Shown here piece after piece: positions 15,570 to 23,124 of a stretch of 64,000 nt of DNA. This stretch comes from Prevotella sp. KH2C16 (GTDB taxonomy: Bacteria; Bacteroidota; Bacteroidia; Bacteroidales; Bacteroidaceae), in contig NZ_FOOW01000005.1 in assembly GCF_900113305.1 (NCBI RefSeq), positions 62,001 through 126,000 on the forward strand. The letters are read 5' to 3'. Made by a program: the position numbers and the translations under genes. The first letter of the stretch is position 1; each line of letters begins with the position of its first letter. The notes beneath the pieces were generated by a model that saw only the letters and a list, made by a program, of their open reading frames with translations, made no database searches and was not told where the DNA came from.

Positions 15570-16859
15570 ATGAAGAAATATATCTATCCAACTAAGGATG
15601 AGTGGGCAGAAATTGTTAAGCGTCCCCATTTAGACTTTTCAAAACTTAATGAAACGGTTAGCAAAATCCTGTTGGATGTAAAGCTGCATGGCGATGCTGC
15701 AGTAAGAAAGTATAGTCAGAAATTCGACCAGGTAGAACTGGAAACACTAAAAGTGTCAGCAAAAGAATTACAAGAGGCAGACTCATTGGTCTCTTCTGAC
15801 TTAAAAGATGCTATACAGCAGGCTTTTGGTAATATAGTGCGCTTCCATGAGAAACAAGTCTTTAAGGGTGAGAAGATAGAGACGGCTCAAGGAGTCGTAT
15901 GCTGGCAGGAGAGTATCCCTATTGATAAAGTCGGACTTTATATTCCAGGGGGAACTGCTCCCCTATTCTCCACGGTGCTCATGTTGGCAGCCCCTGCTCG
16001 AATAGCAGGGTGTAAGAAAATCGTTCTATGTACTCCGCCAGACAACGAAGGAAAAATCAATCCTGCAATTCTGGTGGCTGCAAAGGTGTCCGGTGTGGAT
16101 GAAATTTATAAGGTTGGGGGCGTTCAGGCTATTGGAGCGATGGCTTATGGGACGGAAAGTATTCCTCAAGTGTACAAACTGTTTGGGCCGGGAAACCAGT
16201 ATGTTATGACAGCAAAGCAGCAGGTGCAAACCCAAGGTGTTGCCATAGATATGCCGGCGGGGCCTTCCGAGGTGTGTGTCATTGCGGATGAGGATAGTAA
16301 TCCAATGTATGTGGCTGCGGATCTTCTCTCGCAGGCAGAGCATGGAAGCGACTCCCAGGCCGTTCTTATCACGACCTCTGAAGCAACCCTCATAGCTGTA
16401 GAGGAAGAGGTGAATAATCAACTAAGTGTGCTTCCGCGTAAAGAAATCGCCGAGAAATCATTGGAAAACAGCAAGCTAATTCTCGTACATGACTGGATGG
16501 AGGCTATTGCATTCAGCAATGCCTATGCTCCCGAACATTTAATACTTGCCGTTAGTAATTATGAAGAAATGGCCCAACATGTTATCAATGCCGGCTCTGT
16601 TTTCCTTGGTAAGTATTCATGCGAAAGTGCAGGAGATTATGCCTCGGGCACTAACCACACCCTGCCTACACATGGCTATGCAGTTGCCTATAGCGGGGTC
16701 AATCTCGATTCCTTCTGCCGCAAGATAACCTTCCAGCATCTTTCAGAAGAAGGGATACATTCCATAGGGAAATCTGTTGTGGTAATGGCAGAAAACGAAC
16801 ATTTGGAAGCACATGCGAATGCTATGCGTGTGCGGATGAATAATATGAAAAACGATTAA
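15570..16859 (+). CDS. hisD: Histidinol dehydrogenase
   Basis: This zinc enzyme carries out the last two oxidations of histidine synthesis, histidinol to histidine, using NAD+. The 429-residue length is usual. Recognisable motifs are VGLYIPGGTAPLFSTVLM near residue 115, AIGAMAYGTESIP, KLFGPGNQYV, DMPAGPSEVCVIAD, QAEHGSDSQAV and the C-terminal SAGDYASGTNHTLPT, which holds metal and active-site residues. It follows hisG by seven bases and precedes hisC by three, so the three are one operon. Confidence 0.97.
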   Translation: MKKYIYPTKDEWAEIVKRPHLDFSKLNETVSKILLDVKLHGDAAVRKYSQKFDQVELETLKVSAKELQEADSLVSSDLKDAIQQAFGNIVRFHEKQVFKGEKIETAQGVVCWQESIPIDKVGLYIPGGTAPLFSTVLMLAAPARIAGCKKIVLCTPPDNEGKINPAILVAAKVSGVDEIYKVGGVQAIGAMAYGTESIPQVYKLFGPGNQYVMTAKQQVQTQGVAIDMPAGPSEVCVIADEDSNPMYVAADLLSQAEHGSDSQAVLITTSEATLIAVEEEVNNQLSVLPRKEIAEKSLENSKLILVHDWMEAIAFSNAYAPEHLILAVSNYEEMAQHVINAGSVFLGKYSCESAGDYASGTNHTLPTHGYAVAYSGVNLDSFCRKITFQHLSEEGIHSIGKSVVVMAENEHLEAHANAMRVRMNNMKND

Positions 16860-16862
16860 TGG

Positions 16863-17897
16863 ATGAAACCACTCAAGGATTTAGTACGGCTCAATATTTG
16901 GGACTTGGCTCCCTATAGCAGTGCGCGAAACGAATATTCCGGACATGTAGCCCATGTGTTTCTTGACGCAAACGAGAATCCATACAATTCCCCCTTTAAT
17001 CGCTATCCGGATCCTCTGCAACTGGAGGTAAAGGCCTTGCTCAGCAAAATAAAGGGGGTTCCCGTAGAGAATATATTTCTGGGTAATGGTTCCGATGAAG
17101 CGATAGACCTGGCATATCGTGTATTTTGTAGTCCCGATCAGGACAATGCTGTTGCCATTGAGCCGACATACGGGATGTATAAGGTCTGTGCTGATATAAA
17201 TGATGTAGAATACAGGCCGGTTCTCCTTGATGCAGACTACCAAATTACCGCGGAAAAATTATTGTCTGCATGTGATGAGAAAACAAAGCTGATCTGGATA
17301 TGCTCTCCAAATAATCCTACCGCTAACAATATCAATCGCGAGGAGATCGTAGAGATATTACGAGGATTTCAGGGGATTGTTGTCGTAGATGAGGCATACA
17401 GCGACTTCTCCAGGCAGCAGACCTTTCGCTCCGAATTGGGGAAGTATGCCAATCTCATTGTCCTGAACACAATGAGCAAAGCTTGGGGAGCTGCGGCAAT
17501 TCGTCTGGGGATGGCATTTGCGTCAAAGGATATCATCGACTTATTTAATAAGGTGAAGTATCCCTATAATGTGAATTTGCTTACCCAGAAACAGGCTATC
17601 GAAGCTTTGCGAGATCCCTATCAAGTACAGGATTGGGTGAAGGCGATATTAAATGAACGAACCCGGTTGGTATGTGCCTTTCGTGATTTACCCTGCGTGA
17701 TGAAAGTCTATCCTACTGACGCGAATTTCTTCTTGGCTAAGATGACCGATGCGCAAGGCATTTATGACTATTTAGTAAGGATGGGAATTGTCGTACGAAA
17801 TCGTACGCGTGTCAGCTTGTGCGGCAATTGCCTGCGGATAACCGTGGGTACAAAAAGCGAGAACAATGAATTGCTCTCTGCATTGAGGTCAATGTAA
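16863..17897 (+). CDS. hisC: Histidinol-phosphate aminotransferase
   Basis: This PLP enzyme transfers an amino group from glutamate to imidazole acetol phosphate. The 344-residue protein has the class I/II aminotransferase layout: [10 protein letters not shown] near the N-terminus, [31 protein letters not shown] and the PLP-binding lysine in [17 protein letters not shown]. The C-terminal [19 protein letters not shown] is usual for HisC. In many Bacteroidales hisB follows directly. Here a terminator comes instead, so the remaining his genes must lie elsewhere or be missing. Confidence 0.95.
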   Translation: MKPLKDLVRLNIWDLAPYSSARNEYSGHVAHVFLDANENPYNSPFNRYPDPLQLEVKALLSKIKGVPVENIFLGNGSDEAIDLAYRVFCSPDQDNAVAIEPTYGMYKVCADINDVEYRPVLLDADYQITAEKLLSACDEKTKLIWICSPNNPTANNINREEIVEILRGFQGIVVVDEAYSDFSRQQTFRSELGKYANLIVLNTMSKAWGAAAIRLGMAFASKDIIDLFNKVKYPYNVNLLTQKQAIEALRDPYQVQDWVKAILNERTRLVCAFRDLPCVMKVYPTDANFFLAKMTDAQGIYDYLVRMGIVVRNRTRVSLCGNCLRITVGTKSENNELLSALRSM

Positions 17898-17945
17898 GGA
17901 ACCGTAGATATTAAGATAAGAAACCATTTATATGAGATAAAACAC

Positions 17946-17976
17946 GGGCGATGAAAGTTGTTACTTTTCATCGCCC
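17946..17976 (+). terminator. his operon terminator
   Basis: GGGCGATGAAAGT (17946-17958) pairs with ACTTTTCATCGCCC (17963-17976), 49 bp after the hisC stop. The rest of the 353-bp gap to the next gene holds the FNR-like palindrome and the -7 box listed separately and no ORF. Confidence 0.75.
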
Positions 17977-18082
17977 TGTCATTGATTCTCTCTCTTCCTC
18001 TAAACTAACTATTGCGAAGATAGAACGATTTTCCAGATTTTGTTTCTGTTTTAAGGGAAAATGTTTCCAACGGCCAATATTC

Positions 18083-18096
18083 TTGATTTAAATCAA
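18083..18096. promoter_or_regulatory. FNR/CRP-type palindrome upstream of dcu gene
   Basis: TTGATTTAAATCAA is a perfect 14-bp palindrome and an exact match to the E. coli FNR consensus TTGAT-N4-ATCAA. It lies 155 bp before the dicarboxylate transporter start and about 100 bp before its likely start site. The regulator that would bind it is not in this window. Confidence 0.5.
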
Positions 18097-18182
18097 AAAG
18101 ATTGTGTTCGATAACAATGTATGCTGCATGGATTTAGCAGAAAAAAATAATAGAAAAAGCATGAAGTTTCATTATTAATTAC

Positions 18183-18190
18183 TACATTTG
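18183..18190 (+). promoter_or_regulatory. -7 box for dcu gene
   Basis: TACATTTG lies 60 bp before the ATG at 18251. The spacing to an upstream TTTC (18167-18170) is too short for a standard promoter, which would suit an activator-dependent promoter. Confidence 0.5.
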
Positions 18191-18250
18191 CAATGTACAT
18201 CTAACAAAATGATTGATAGGAAGCTTAAATATATATAAAACTAAAAGTCT

Positions 18251-19726
18251 ATGACATTATTAATGGTAATTGAATTGCTGGTAGTATTACTGGCTCTTTG
18301 GGTAGGTGCCCGCTATGGCTCGCTGGCACTTGGAGCAATTTCCGGTATTGGCTTAGCCATTCTTGTTTTCGGTTTTCAGTTGGAGCCCAGCACACCTCCA
18401 ACGGATGTTATCTACATCATCATTGCCGCCGTAACTTGTGCCGGCATGCTTCAGGCTTCGGGAGGAATGGACTGGATGATTCAGGTAGCGGAGAGGTTGC
18501 TGCGCAAACATCCCGATCGCATTACGCTGTTGGCTCCGTTCACAACATTCGTTCTCACGATTTTAGTGGGTACTGGGCATGTGGTCTACACTCTGATGCC
18601 CATTATCTGTGATATTGCCTTGAAGAAGGGCATTCGCCCGGAGCGTCCTTGCGGCATCGCAAGTATAGCCTCGCAGATTGGTATTACCTGTTCCCCTATT
18701 GCCGCTGCTGTTGTGGCATTTGCGACTATTTCCGCGGAGAACGGGTACAATGTCAGTAATCTACAGGTGATTCTGGTTACGATTCCAGCTTGTGTCATCG
18801 GTATTCTTGCGGCCGTAGCTTATAGTTGGAACCGTGGACTCGATCTGGATAAGGACCCTAAGTTCCAGGCTCGTTTGAAAGATCCCGTGCAGTATAACTA
18901 CATCTATGGCAGCAGTGCCACGACCCTGGACAAGGAGATTGCCCCGGAAAGTAAGCGTGCCGTTTACATTTTTCTCGCAGCCTTGGCACTTATCGTCGTA
19001 TTCTCTGTCTTTACGATGGCTGGCCACAACATCCTCCCCGCGTGGAATGAGGTTGCTGTTGTCAAAGGAGGCCCGGCAGAGATAACCCTGGCCAATGGCG
19101 TTACGGAGTCTGCCAAGCAGCTGGCTAAGGCCAGTGTGGTTCTTGCCGGTGTAACAGAAACGGTTCCTAAACATCTCACCATGAACCTTGTTATCCAGAT
19201 CGTAATGATTTCAGCCGCCGCGTTGATGATTATCTTCTGCAAGGCCAAGCCCAAGAAGGCCATTGCCGGCGCTGTATGGCAAAGCGGCATGGTTGCTGTG
19301 GTTGCCATCTATGGCATCGCCTGGATGGCCAATACCTATTTTGACAATTATAAACCTGAAATGCAAGCTATGCTGACCGACCTCGTCAAAGCCTATCCAT
19401 GGGCCATGGCATTCGCTTTCTTCATGGTTTCCGTGCTTATTAATTCCCAGGGAGCGGTCGTAGTGAGCATGTTGCCGCTGGCCTATTCACTCGGAATCGA
19501 CGGCTGGATATTGCTCGGCATCATGCCTTCGGTCTACGGCTATTTCTTCATCCCGAACTATCCGTCAGATATTGCGACCGTAAACTTCGACCGTTCCGGT
19601 ACTACGGTGATAGGCAAATACCTGCTTAACCATTCGTTCATGATTCCCGGGATGATTCATGTCGTTATCGCAACCATCTGCGGATACGGCATAGCGTTCT
19701 TCTTCCATTCCATTGGGTGGATTTAG
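18251..19726 (+). CDS. dcuB: Anaerobic C4-dicarboxylate transporter, Dcu family
   Basis: This 491-residue inner-membrane protein has about 10-12 hydrophobic segments and matches the DcuA/DcuB family. It contains LVGTGHVVYTLMPIICDIALKKGIRPERP, here cited by its core GTGHVVYTLMPII, and the conserved SIASQIGITCSPIAAAVVAF. Family members exchange fumarate, malate or aspartate for succinate during fumarate respiration, which suits a succinate-producing anaerobe. The loop around residues 200-285 is longer than in E. coli DcuB. The choice between DcuA and DcuB is not secure from the sequence. An FNR-type site lies upstream. Confidence 0.88.
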   Translation: MTLLMVIELLVVLLALWVGARYGSLALGAISGIGLAILVFGFQLEPSTPPTDVIYIIIAAVTCAGMLQASGGMDWMIQVAERLLRKHPDRITLLAPFTTFVLTILVGTGHVVYTLMPIICDIALKKGIRPERPCGIASIASQIGITCSPIAAAVVAFATISAENGYNVSNLQVILVTIPACVIGILAAVAYSWNRGLDLDKDPKFQARLKDPVQYNYIYGSSATTLDKEIAPESKRAVYIFLAALALIVVFSVFTMAGHNILPAWNEVAVVKGGPAEITLANGVTESAKQLAKASVVLAGVTETVPKHLTMNLVIQIVMISAAALMIIFCKAKPKKAIAGAVWQSGMVAVVAIYGIAWMANTYFDNYKPEMQAMLTDLVKAYPWAMAFAFFMVSVLINSQGAVVVSMLPLAYSLGIDGWILLGIMPSVYGYFFIPNYPSDIATVNFDRSGTTVIGKYLLNHSFMIPGMIHVVIATICGYGIAFFFHSIGWI

Positions 19727-19748
19727 ACAGTATAAGATGTAAAGATTG

Positions 19749-19783
19749 TCCCGGTTGATTTCTTCGACCGGGATAGTTTGTTT
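19749..19783 (+). terminator. Terminator of the dcu gene
   Basis: TCCCGGT (19749-19755) pairs with ACCGGGA (19767-19773), followed by TAGTTTGTTT. It lies 22 bp after the stop codon. Confidence 0.6.
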
Positions 19784-19829
19784 ATAGATGGTTGCCGACA
19801 GACCGATTTGTGGGCAGCGGCTGTTTGGC

Positions 19830-19895
19830 TGACAAAATCGGCGATTTTGTCGGACGATTTCGGCGATTTTGTCGCATAATCTCGGCGAGATTGTT
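19830..19895. repeat. Three-unit 22-bp array, CGGCGATTTTGTC type (copy 2, inverted)
   Basis: Units start at 19830, 19852 and 19874. Cores are ACAAAATCGGCGATTTTGT, CGATTTCGGCGATTTTGTC and AATCTCGGCGAGATTGTT. Read on the minus strand it aligns with the copies at 12779 and 45145, including the flank after the last unit. It lies between the convergent dcu and phosphohexomutase genes. Confidence 0.85.
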
Positions 19896-19912
19896 TTATT
19901 GCTGACAAAAGA

Positions 19913-19941
19913 AAGGAGCATCCCAGACCAGAATGCTCCTT
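19913..19941 (-). terminator. Terminator of the phosphohexomutase gene
   Basis: AAGGAGCAT (19913-19921) pairs with ATGCTCCTT (19933-19941). On the minus strand a T-rich stretch follows. It lies 27 bp beyond the stop codon. Confidence 0.75.
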
Positions 19942-19967
19942 TATATGAGTTTTAATTTGTATCGGGC

Positions 19968-21716
19968 TTAGTTAAGTCCAAGACTTCTTTTGATGGCCGT
20001 AACCTTCTCCGCTCCCTCTTTGTCGCAGCGGGTATAGCAGCCGGCACAGTTCATCTTGCCCTTTACTTCTATGTAGAACTTAATCTTCGGCTCCGTGCCA
20101 GACGGCCGCACGCTGACCTTCGTATCGTCATCGCAGAACCACTGGAGCACATTGCTTGTCGCAGGCATGTCGAGTTTGGTCTTGCTCCCGTCTTCATGTG
20201 TAGCCTCGAGCGTCTGATAATCTTTCCACAAAACCACTTTGGCCCCCCCAAGCTCCTTGGGAGGATTGTTGCGGAAATCGGTCATCATCTGCTTGATCTC
20301 GTCTGCTCCGGTCTTTCCAGGACGAACCACATTGATGGTAAACTCCTTGGAGAAGCCATATTCGAGATAGATATCCATCAGCAAGTCATAGAGAGTCTTG
20401 CCCTGGTCTTTTGCATAGGCACAGATTTCAGCCAGCAAGCTCATTGCCGATACGGCATCCTTGTCGCGTACGAAGTCTTCTGCAAGGAATCCGTAGCTCT
20501 CCTCTCCCCCGCCGATATACTGCTGTTTGCCCTCGGAAATGCGAATTTCGCGGGCAATCCACTTGAAGCCGGTGTAGCAGTCGCGCATCTCAATATGATT
20601 CTTGTCCGCGATTTTCTTGATGACTTCCGTCGTAACAATCGTCTTTACGATAAAGTCTGTCGGCTTCAGCAGACCTTTGTTCTTGCGGTTGGTGATGATA
20701 TAGTACAAGAACAGCAGGCAGGTCTGATTGCCGTTTATGAGCACCCATTCACCCTTATCGTTCTTGCAGGCCATGCCGACACGGTCTGCGTCCGGGTCGG
20801 AAGCCATCACGATGTCGGCGTCAAGCTCCTTCGCGTCTCGGATTGCCAGTGTCAATGCCTCGCCGTTCTCAGGGTTCGGGCTCACAACGGTCGGGAAATT
20901 GCCGTCTTTTATCATCTGCTCCTTTACGCAATGGACATTGTCAAAGCCCCAATACTTCAGGGATCGGGGAATCATGGTCATGCCGGTTCCGTGCAATGGG
21001 GTATAGACAATCTTCAAGTCATGCTGGCGCTTGATGACTTCCGGGTCTATGCTCAAGGTCTTGATATCTTCAAGATAAGGCTTGTCAATATCTTCCCCGA
21101 TAATTTGGATGAGCTTCTTGTTGCCTTCAAACTTGACATCCTCTATCTTTACCTTGTTTACCTCCTCGATAATGCCGACATCGTGAGGTGCAAGAACCTG
21201 TGCACCATCCTCCCAATACGCCTTGTAGCCATTATATTCTTTCGGGTTATGGCTCGCCGTTACATTTACGCCGGCCTGGCATTTCAGCTTGCGGATGGCA
21301 TAAGAGCATTCCGGCGTAGGACGCATATCCTCAAAGATATATGCCTTGATGCCGTTTGCGGAGAAGATGTCTGCGACAGTCTGGGCAAAGACATCACTAT
21401 TGTTACGGCAATCGTGGCAGACCACAACGGATATCTGGTCGCGGTCGGCAAAGTTTTTCTTCAGATAATTGGCAAAGCCTTGGGTGGCCATGCCCACGAT
21501 ATAGATGTTCATTCGGTTGGTACCGGCTCCCATAATACCGCGCAGCCCGCCCGTTCCGAATTCCAGGTTTTTATAGAACGAATCGATAAGTTCTGACTTG
21601 TCATCATTATCCAACATGGCCTGAACTTCTTTACGAGTCTGTTCATCAAAAGATGGCGATAACCATTCTTTGGCGCGCTCTTCACACTGAGTAATAAGTT
21701 CTGAGTTATTTTCCAT
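19968..21716 (-). CDS. Phosphoglucomutase/phosphomannomutase family enzyme
   Basis: This 582-residue cytoplasmic enzyme belongs to the alpha-D-phosphohexomutase family. It interconverts the 1- and 6-phosphates of glucose or mannose through a phosphoserine. The catalytic serine is in TASHNPKEYNGYK near residue 155. The metal loop is ASDPDADRVGMA, the sugar-binding loop GGGEESYGFL and the phosphate-binding loop VRPSGTEPKIKFY near the C-terminus. The length fits the long PgcA/PGM2-like branch. It is alone between a terminator and its own promoter, divergent from the DUF4491 gene. Confidence 0.92.
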   Translation of the reverse strand: MENNSELITQCEERAKEWLSPSFDEQTRKEVQAMLDNDDKSELIDSFYKNLEFGTGGLRGIMGAGTNRMNIYIVGMATQGFANYLKKNFADRDQISVVVCHDCRNNSDVFAQTVADIFSANGIKAYIFEDMRPTPECSYAIRKLKCQAGVNVTASHNPKEYNGYKAYWEDGAQVLAPHDVGIIEEVNKVKIEDVKFEGNKKLIQIIGEDIDKPYLEDIKTLSIDPEVIKRQHDLKIVYTPLHGTGMTMIPRSLKYWGFDNVHCVKEQMIKDGNFPTVVSPNPENGEALTLAIRDAKELDADIVMASDPDADRVGMACKNDKGEWVLINGNQTCLLFLYYIITNRKNKGLLKPTDFIVKTIVTTEVIKKIADKNHIEMRDCYTGFKWIAREIRISEGKQQYIGGGEESYGFLAEDFVRDKDAVSAMSLLAEICAYAKDQGKTLYDLLMDIYLEYGFSKEFTINVVRPGKTGADEIKQMMTDFRNNPPKELGGAKVVLWKDYQTLEATHEDGSKTKLDMPATSNVLQWFCDDDTKVSVRPSGTEPKIKFYIEVKGKMNCAGCYTRCDKEGAEKVTAIKRSLGLN

Positions 21717-21753
21717 ATTAATTAAATTGTTTGTAAGAAGAATATTATATTTG

Positions 21754-21761
21754 CAAAGATA
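21754..21761 (-). promoter_or_regulatory. -7 box for phosphohexomutase gene
   Basis: The minus strand reads TATCTTTG, 37 bp before the start at 21716. Confidence 0.5.
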
Positions 21762-21805
21762 ATGTTTTTATTGGGATTTTATAGCTCTTTTATCCCTTTT
21801 TTTAG

Positions 21806-21813
21806 TAATTTTG
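21806..21813 (+). promoter_or_regulatory. -7 box for DUF4491-rlmH
   Basis: TAATTTTG lies 26 bp before the ATG at 21840 and supports that start over an upstream in-frame ATG at 21762. Confidence 0.5.
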
Positions 21814-21839
21814 CACATAATTACGATAAACCGGACAAG

Positions 21840-22199
21840 ATGTATTTTACAGGCATCATAATAGCAACCATTACCTTCCTGATTATTGGATTGTTTCATC
21901 CAATTGTAATTAAGGTGGAATATTACTTTGGAACCAGACTCTGGTGGGTGTTCTTGATCTTGGGATGCCTTGCTATCTTTGCGGCCTTCTCTATTGAGAA
22001 TGTACTGGTGTCAGCCCTCCATGGCGTATTCGGGGCTTCGTGCCTGTGGTCGATAGGTGAGATATTTGAACAGAAGAAGCGCTGTGAACGGGGCTGGTTT
22101 CCCAAGAATCCCAAACGCAAGAACTATTATAAGAAACCGGATGAGGTGAAACTCTGGACAGACGGGGAAAATGAAAACGAAACTGATTCTTGTCGGTAA
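21840..22199 (+). CDS. DUF4491 small membrane protein
   Basis: This 119-residue protein matches DUF4491. Three hydrophobic segments (YFTGIIIATITFLIIGLF, LWWVFLILGCLAIFAAF and SALHGVFGASCLWSIGE) are followed by a basic, cysteine-poor tail (EQKKRCERGWFPKNPKRKN). The start at 21840 is chosen because family proteins begin at MYFTG and a -7 box lies just upstream. Its last 29 bases overlap rlmH in another frame, so translation of the two is probably coupled. Function is unknown. Confidence 0.85.
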   Translation: MYFTGIIIATITFLIIGLFHPIVIKVEYYFGTRLWWVFLILGCLAIFAAFSIENVLVSALHGVFGASCLWSIGEIFEQKKRCERGWFPKNPKRKNYYKKPDEVKLWTDGENENETDSCR

Positions 22200-22641
22200 A
22201 ACCGCCAACAAGCATTTGGCGGCAGGAATAGAAGACTATGTAGGGCGTATAAATCACTATATGCCTTTTGATGTGATCACAATTACAGAATTGAAGAATA
22301 CAAAGAACCTCTCGGAGAATCAGCAAAAAGAGAAGGAAGGTGAACTTATCTTGAGACGGCTTCTTCCTTCTGACACCGTAATCCTATTGGATGAGCATGG
22401 AGAGGAGTTCCGTAGTGTGGACTTTGCATCATGGCTCCAACAAAAACAACGCACAGTCCGCGAACTGGTTTTTATCATTGGCGGCCCTTATGGGTTCTCT
22501 CAGGATGTATATAATCGTGCAAACGGCAAGTTGAGCCTTTCCCTTCTGACTTTTCCTCATCAGATGGTAAGATTGATTTTGACGGAACAACTCTACCGGG
22601 CTTGCACAATTATAAAAGGGGAACCTTACCACCATGAGTAG
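22171..22641 (+). CDS. rlmH: 23S rRNA pseudouridine-1915 N3-methyltransferase
   Basis: RlmH methylates pseudouridine 1915 in helix 69 of 23S rRNA using S-adenosylmethionine, acting on complete 70S ribosomes. The 156-residue SPOUT protein has the full family pattern: MKTKLILVGKT at the start, VILLDEHGEEF, the knot motif FIIGGPYGFS and the C-terminal LTEQLYRACTIIKGEPYHHE. It starts inside the DUF4491 gene. No terminator with a T-run is obvious downstream, though CCAAC/GTTGG can pair near 22666-22685. Confidence 0.97.
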   Translation: MKTKLILVGKTANKHLAAGIEDYVGRINHYMPFDVITITELKNTKNLSENQQKEKEGELILRRLLPSDTVILLDEHGEEFRSVDFASWLQQKQRTVRELVFIIGGPYGFSQDVYNRANGKLSLSLLTFPHQMVRLILTEQLYRACTIIKGEPYHHE

Positions 22642-22739
22642 TCTTCCGTAGGTATGGATTTTTGTCCAACGGCCGTGTCTGTTGGGAGCCCATGTCTGTT
22701 TAGGGAAATCAATTATTTAGCAAAAAAACATAGAAAAGA

Positions 22740-22771
22740 TTTGCAGGATTGAAATAAAAGCCTTACCTTTG
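22740..22771 (+). promoter_or_regulatory. Promoter of the tRNA pair
   Basis: TTTG at 22740-22743, 20 bases, TACCTTTG at 22764-22771: an ideal Bacteroidetes promoter 43 bp before tRNA-Ser. Confidence 0.85.
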
Positions 22772-22814
22772 CACCGCATTTGAAACGATGCTTGGCAAAT
22801 CGGAAACAATCCCG

Positions 22815-22901
22815 GGAAGGATGGGTGAGTGGCTGAAACCAGCAGTTTGCTAAACTGCCGTGCGGGTTACCGTACCGGGGGTTCGAATCCCCCTCCTTCC
22901 G
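22815..22901 (+). tRNA. tRNA-Ser (anticodon GCT)
   Basis: The acceptor stem is GGAAGGA (22815-22821) with TCCTTCC (22894-22900) and discriminator G. The anticodon arm is GCAGT, loop TTGCTAA, ACTGC, giving anticodon GCT. A long variable arm (GTGCGGGTTACCGTAC) marks it as a class II tRNA. The T arm carries GGTTCGAATCC. No CCA is encoded. Confidence 0.95.
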
Positions 22902-22930
22902 CAGACTGGTAAGACGCCAAATGCACTAAC

Positions 22931-23002
22931 GGTCGGTTCATCTAACGGTTAGGATACAAGATTCTCAATCTTGGCATACGAGTTCGATTCTCGTACCGAC
23001 TA
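22931..23002 (+). tRNA. tRNA-Glu (anticodon CTC)
   Basis: The acceptor stem GGTCGGT pairs with ACCGACT, with a G-U at the first pair, and discriminator A. The anticodon arm is CAAGA, loop TTCTCAA, TCTTG, giving CTC. The D arm (CATCTAACGGTTAGGA) and T arm (ACGAGTTCGATTCTCGT) are regular. It lies 29 bp after tRNA-Ser in the same transcript. Confidence 0.9.
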
Positions 23003-23004
23003 CG

Positions 23005-23035
23005 AAAGCGTTTCTGGCAAGGAAACGCTTTTCCT
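23005..23035 (+). terminator. Terminator of the tRNA pair
   Basis: AAAGCGTTTC (23005-23014) pairs with GAAACGCTTT (23022-23031), followed by a T-rich stretch, directly after tRNA-Glu. Confidence 0.85.
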
Positions 23036-23093
23036 TTAATATAGTTTCCGCTCTTCTTTTGATATAGATTGCAATCCTCTTTGCAATAAAAGA

Positions 23094-23120
23094 ATTCCCC
23101 GCTCTTTTCGGGCGGGGAAT
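23094..23120 (-). terminator. nqr operon terminator
   Basis: ATTCCCCGC (23094-23102) pairs with GCGGGGAAT (23112-23120). On the minus strand it is followed by TCTTTT. It ends the operon five bases after the nqrF stop. Confidence 0.85.
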
Positions 23121-23124
23121 AAGG

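Noticed and set aside
20196..21596. A 466-codon open frame on the plus strand opposite the phosphohexomutase gene
   Set aside because: It lies wholly within a well-supported gene on the other strand, has no known domain and no promoter, and arises from codon bias of the sense gene.
22642..22739. Possible further 22-bp array after rlmH
   Set aside because: TGTCTGTT recurs, but at 17-bp spacing, so it does not fit the 22-bp pattern.
23061..23090. TTGCAAT repeats between tRNA-Glu and the nqr terminator
   Set aside because: The two copies are only 12 bp apart and do not form an array.
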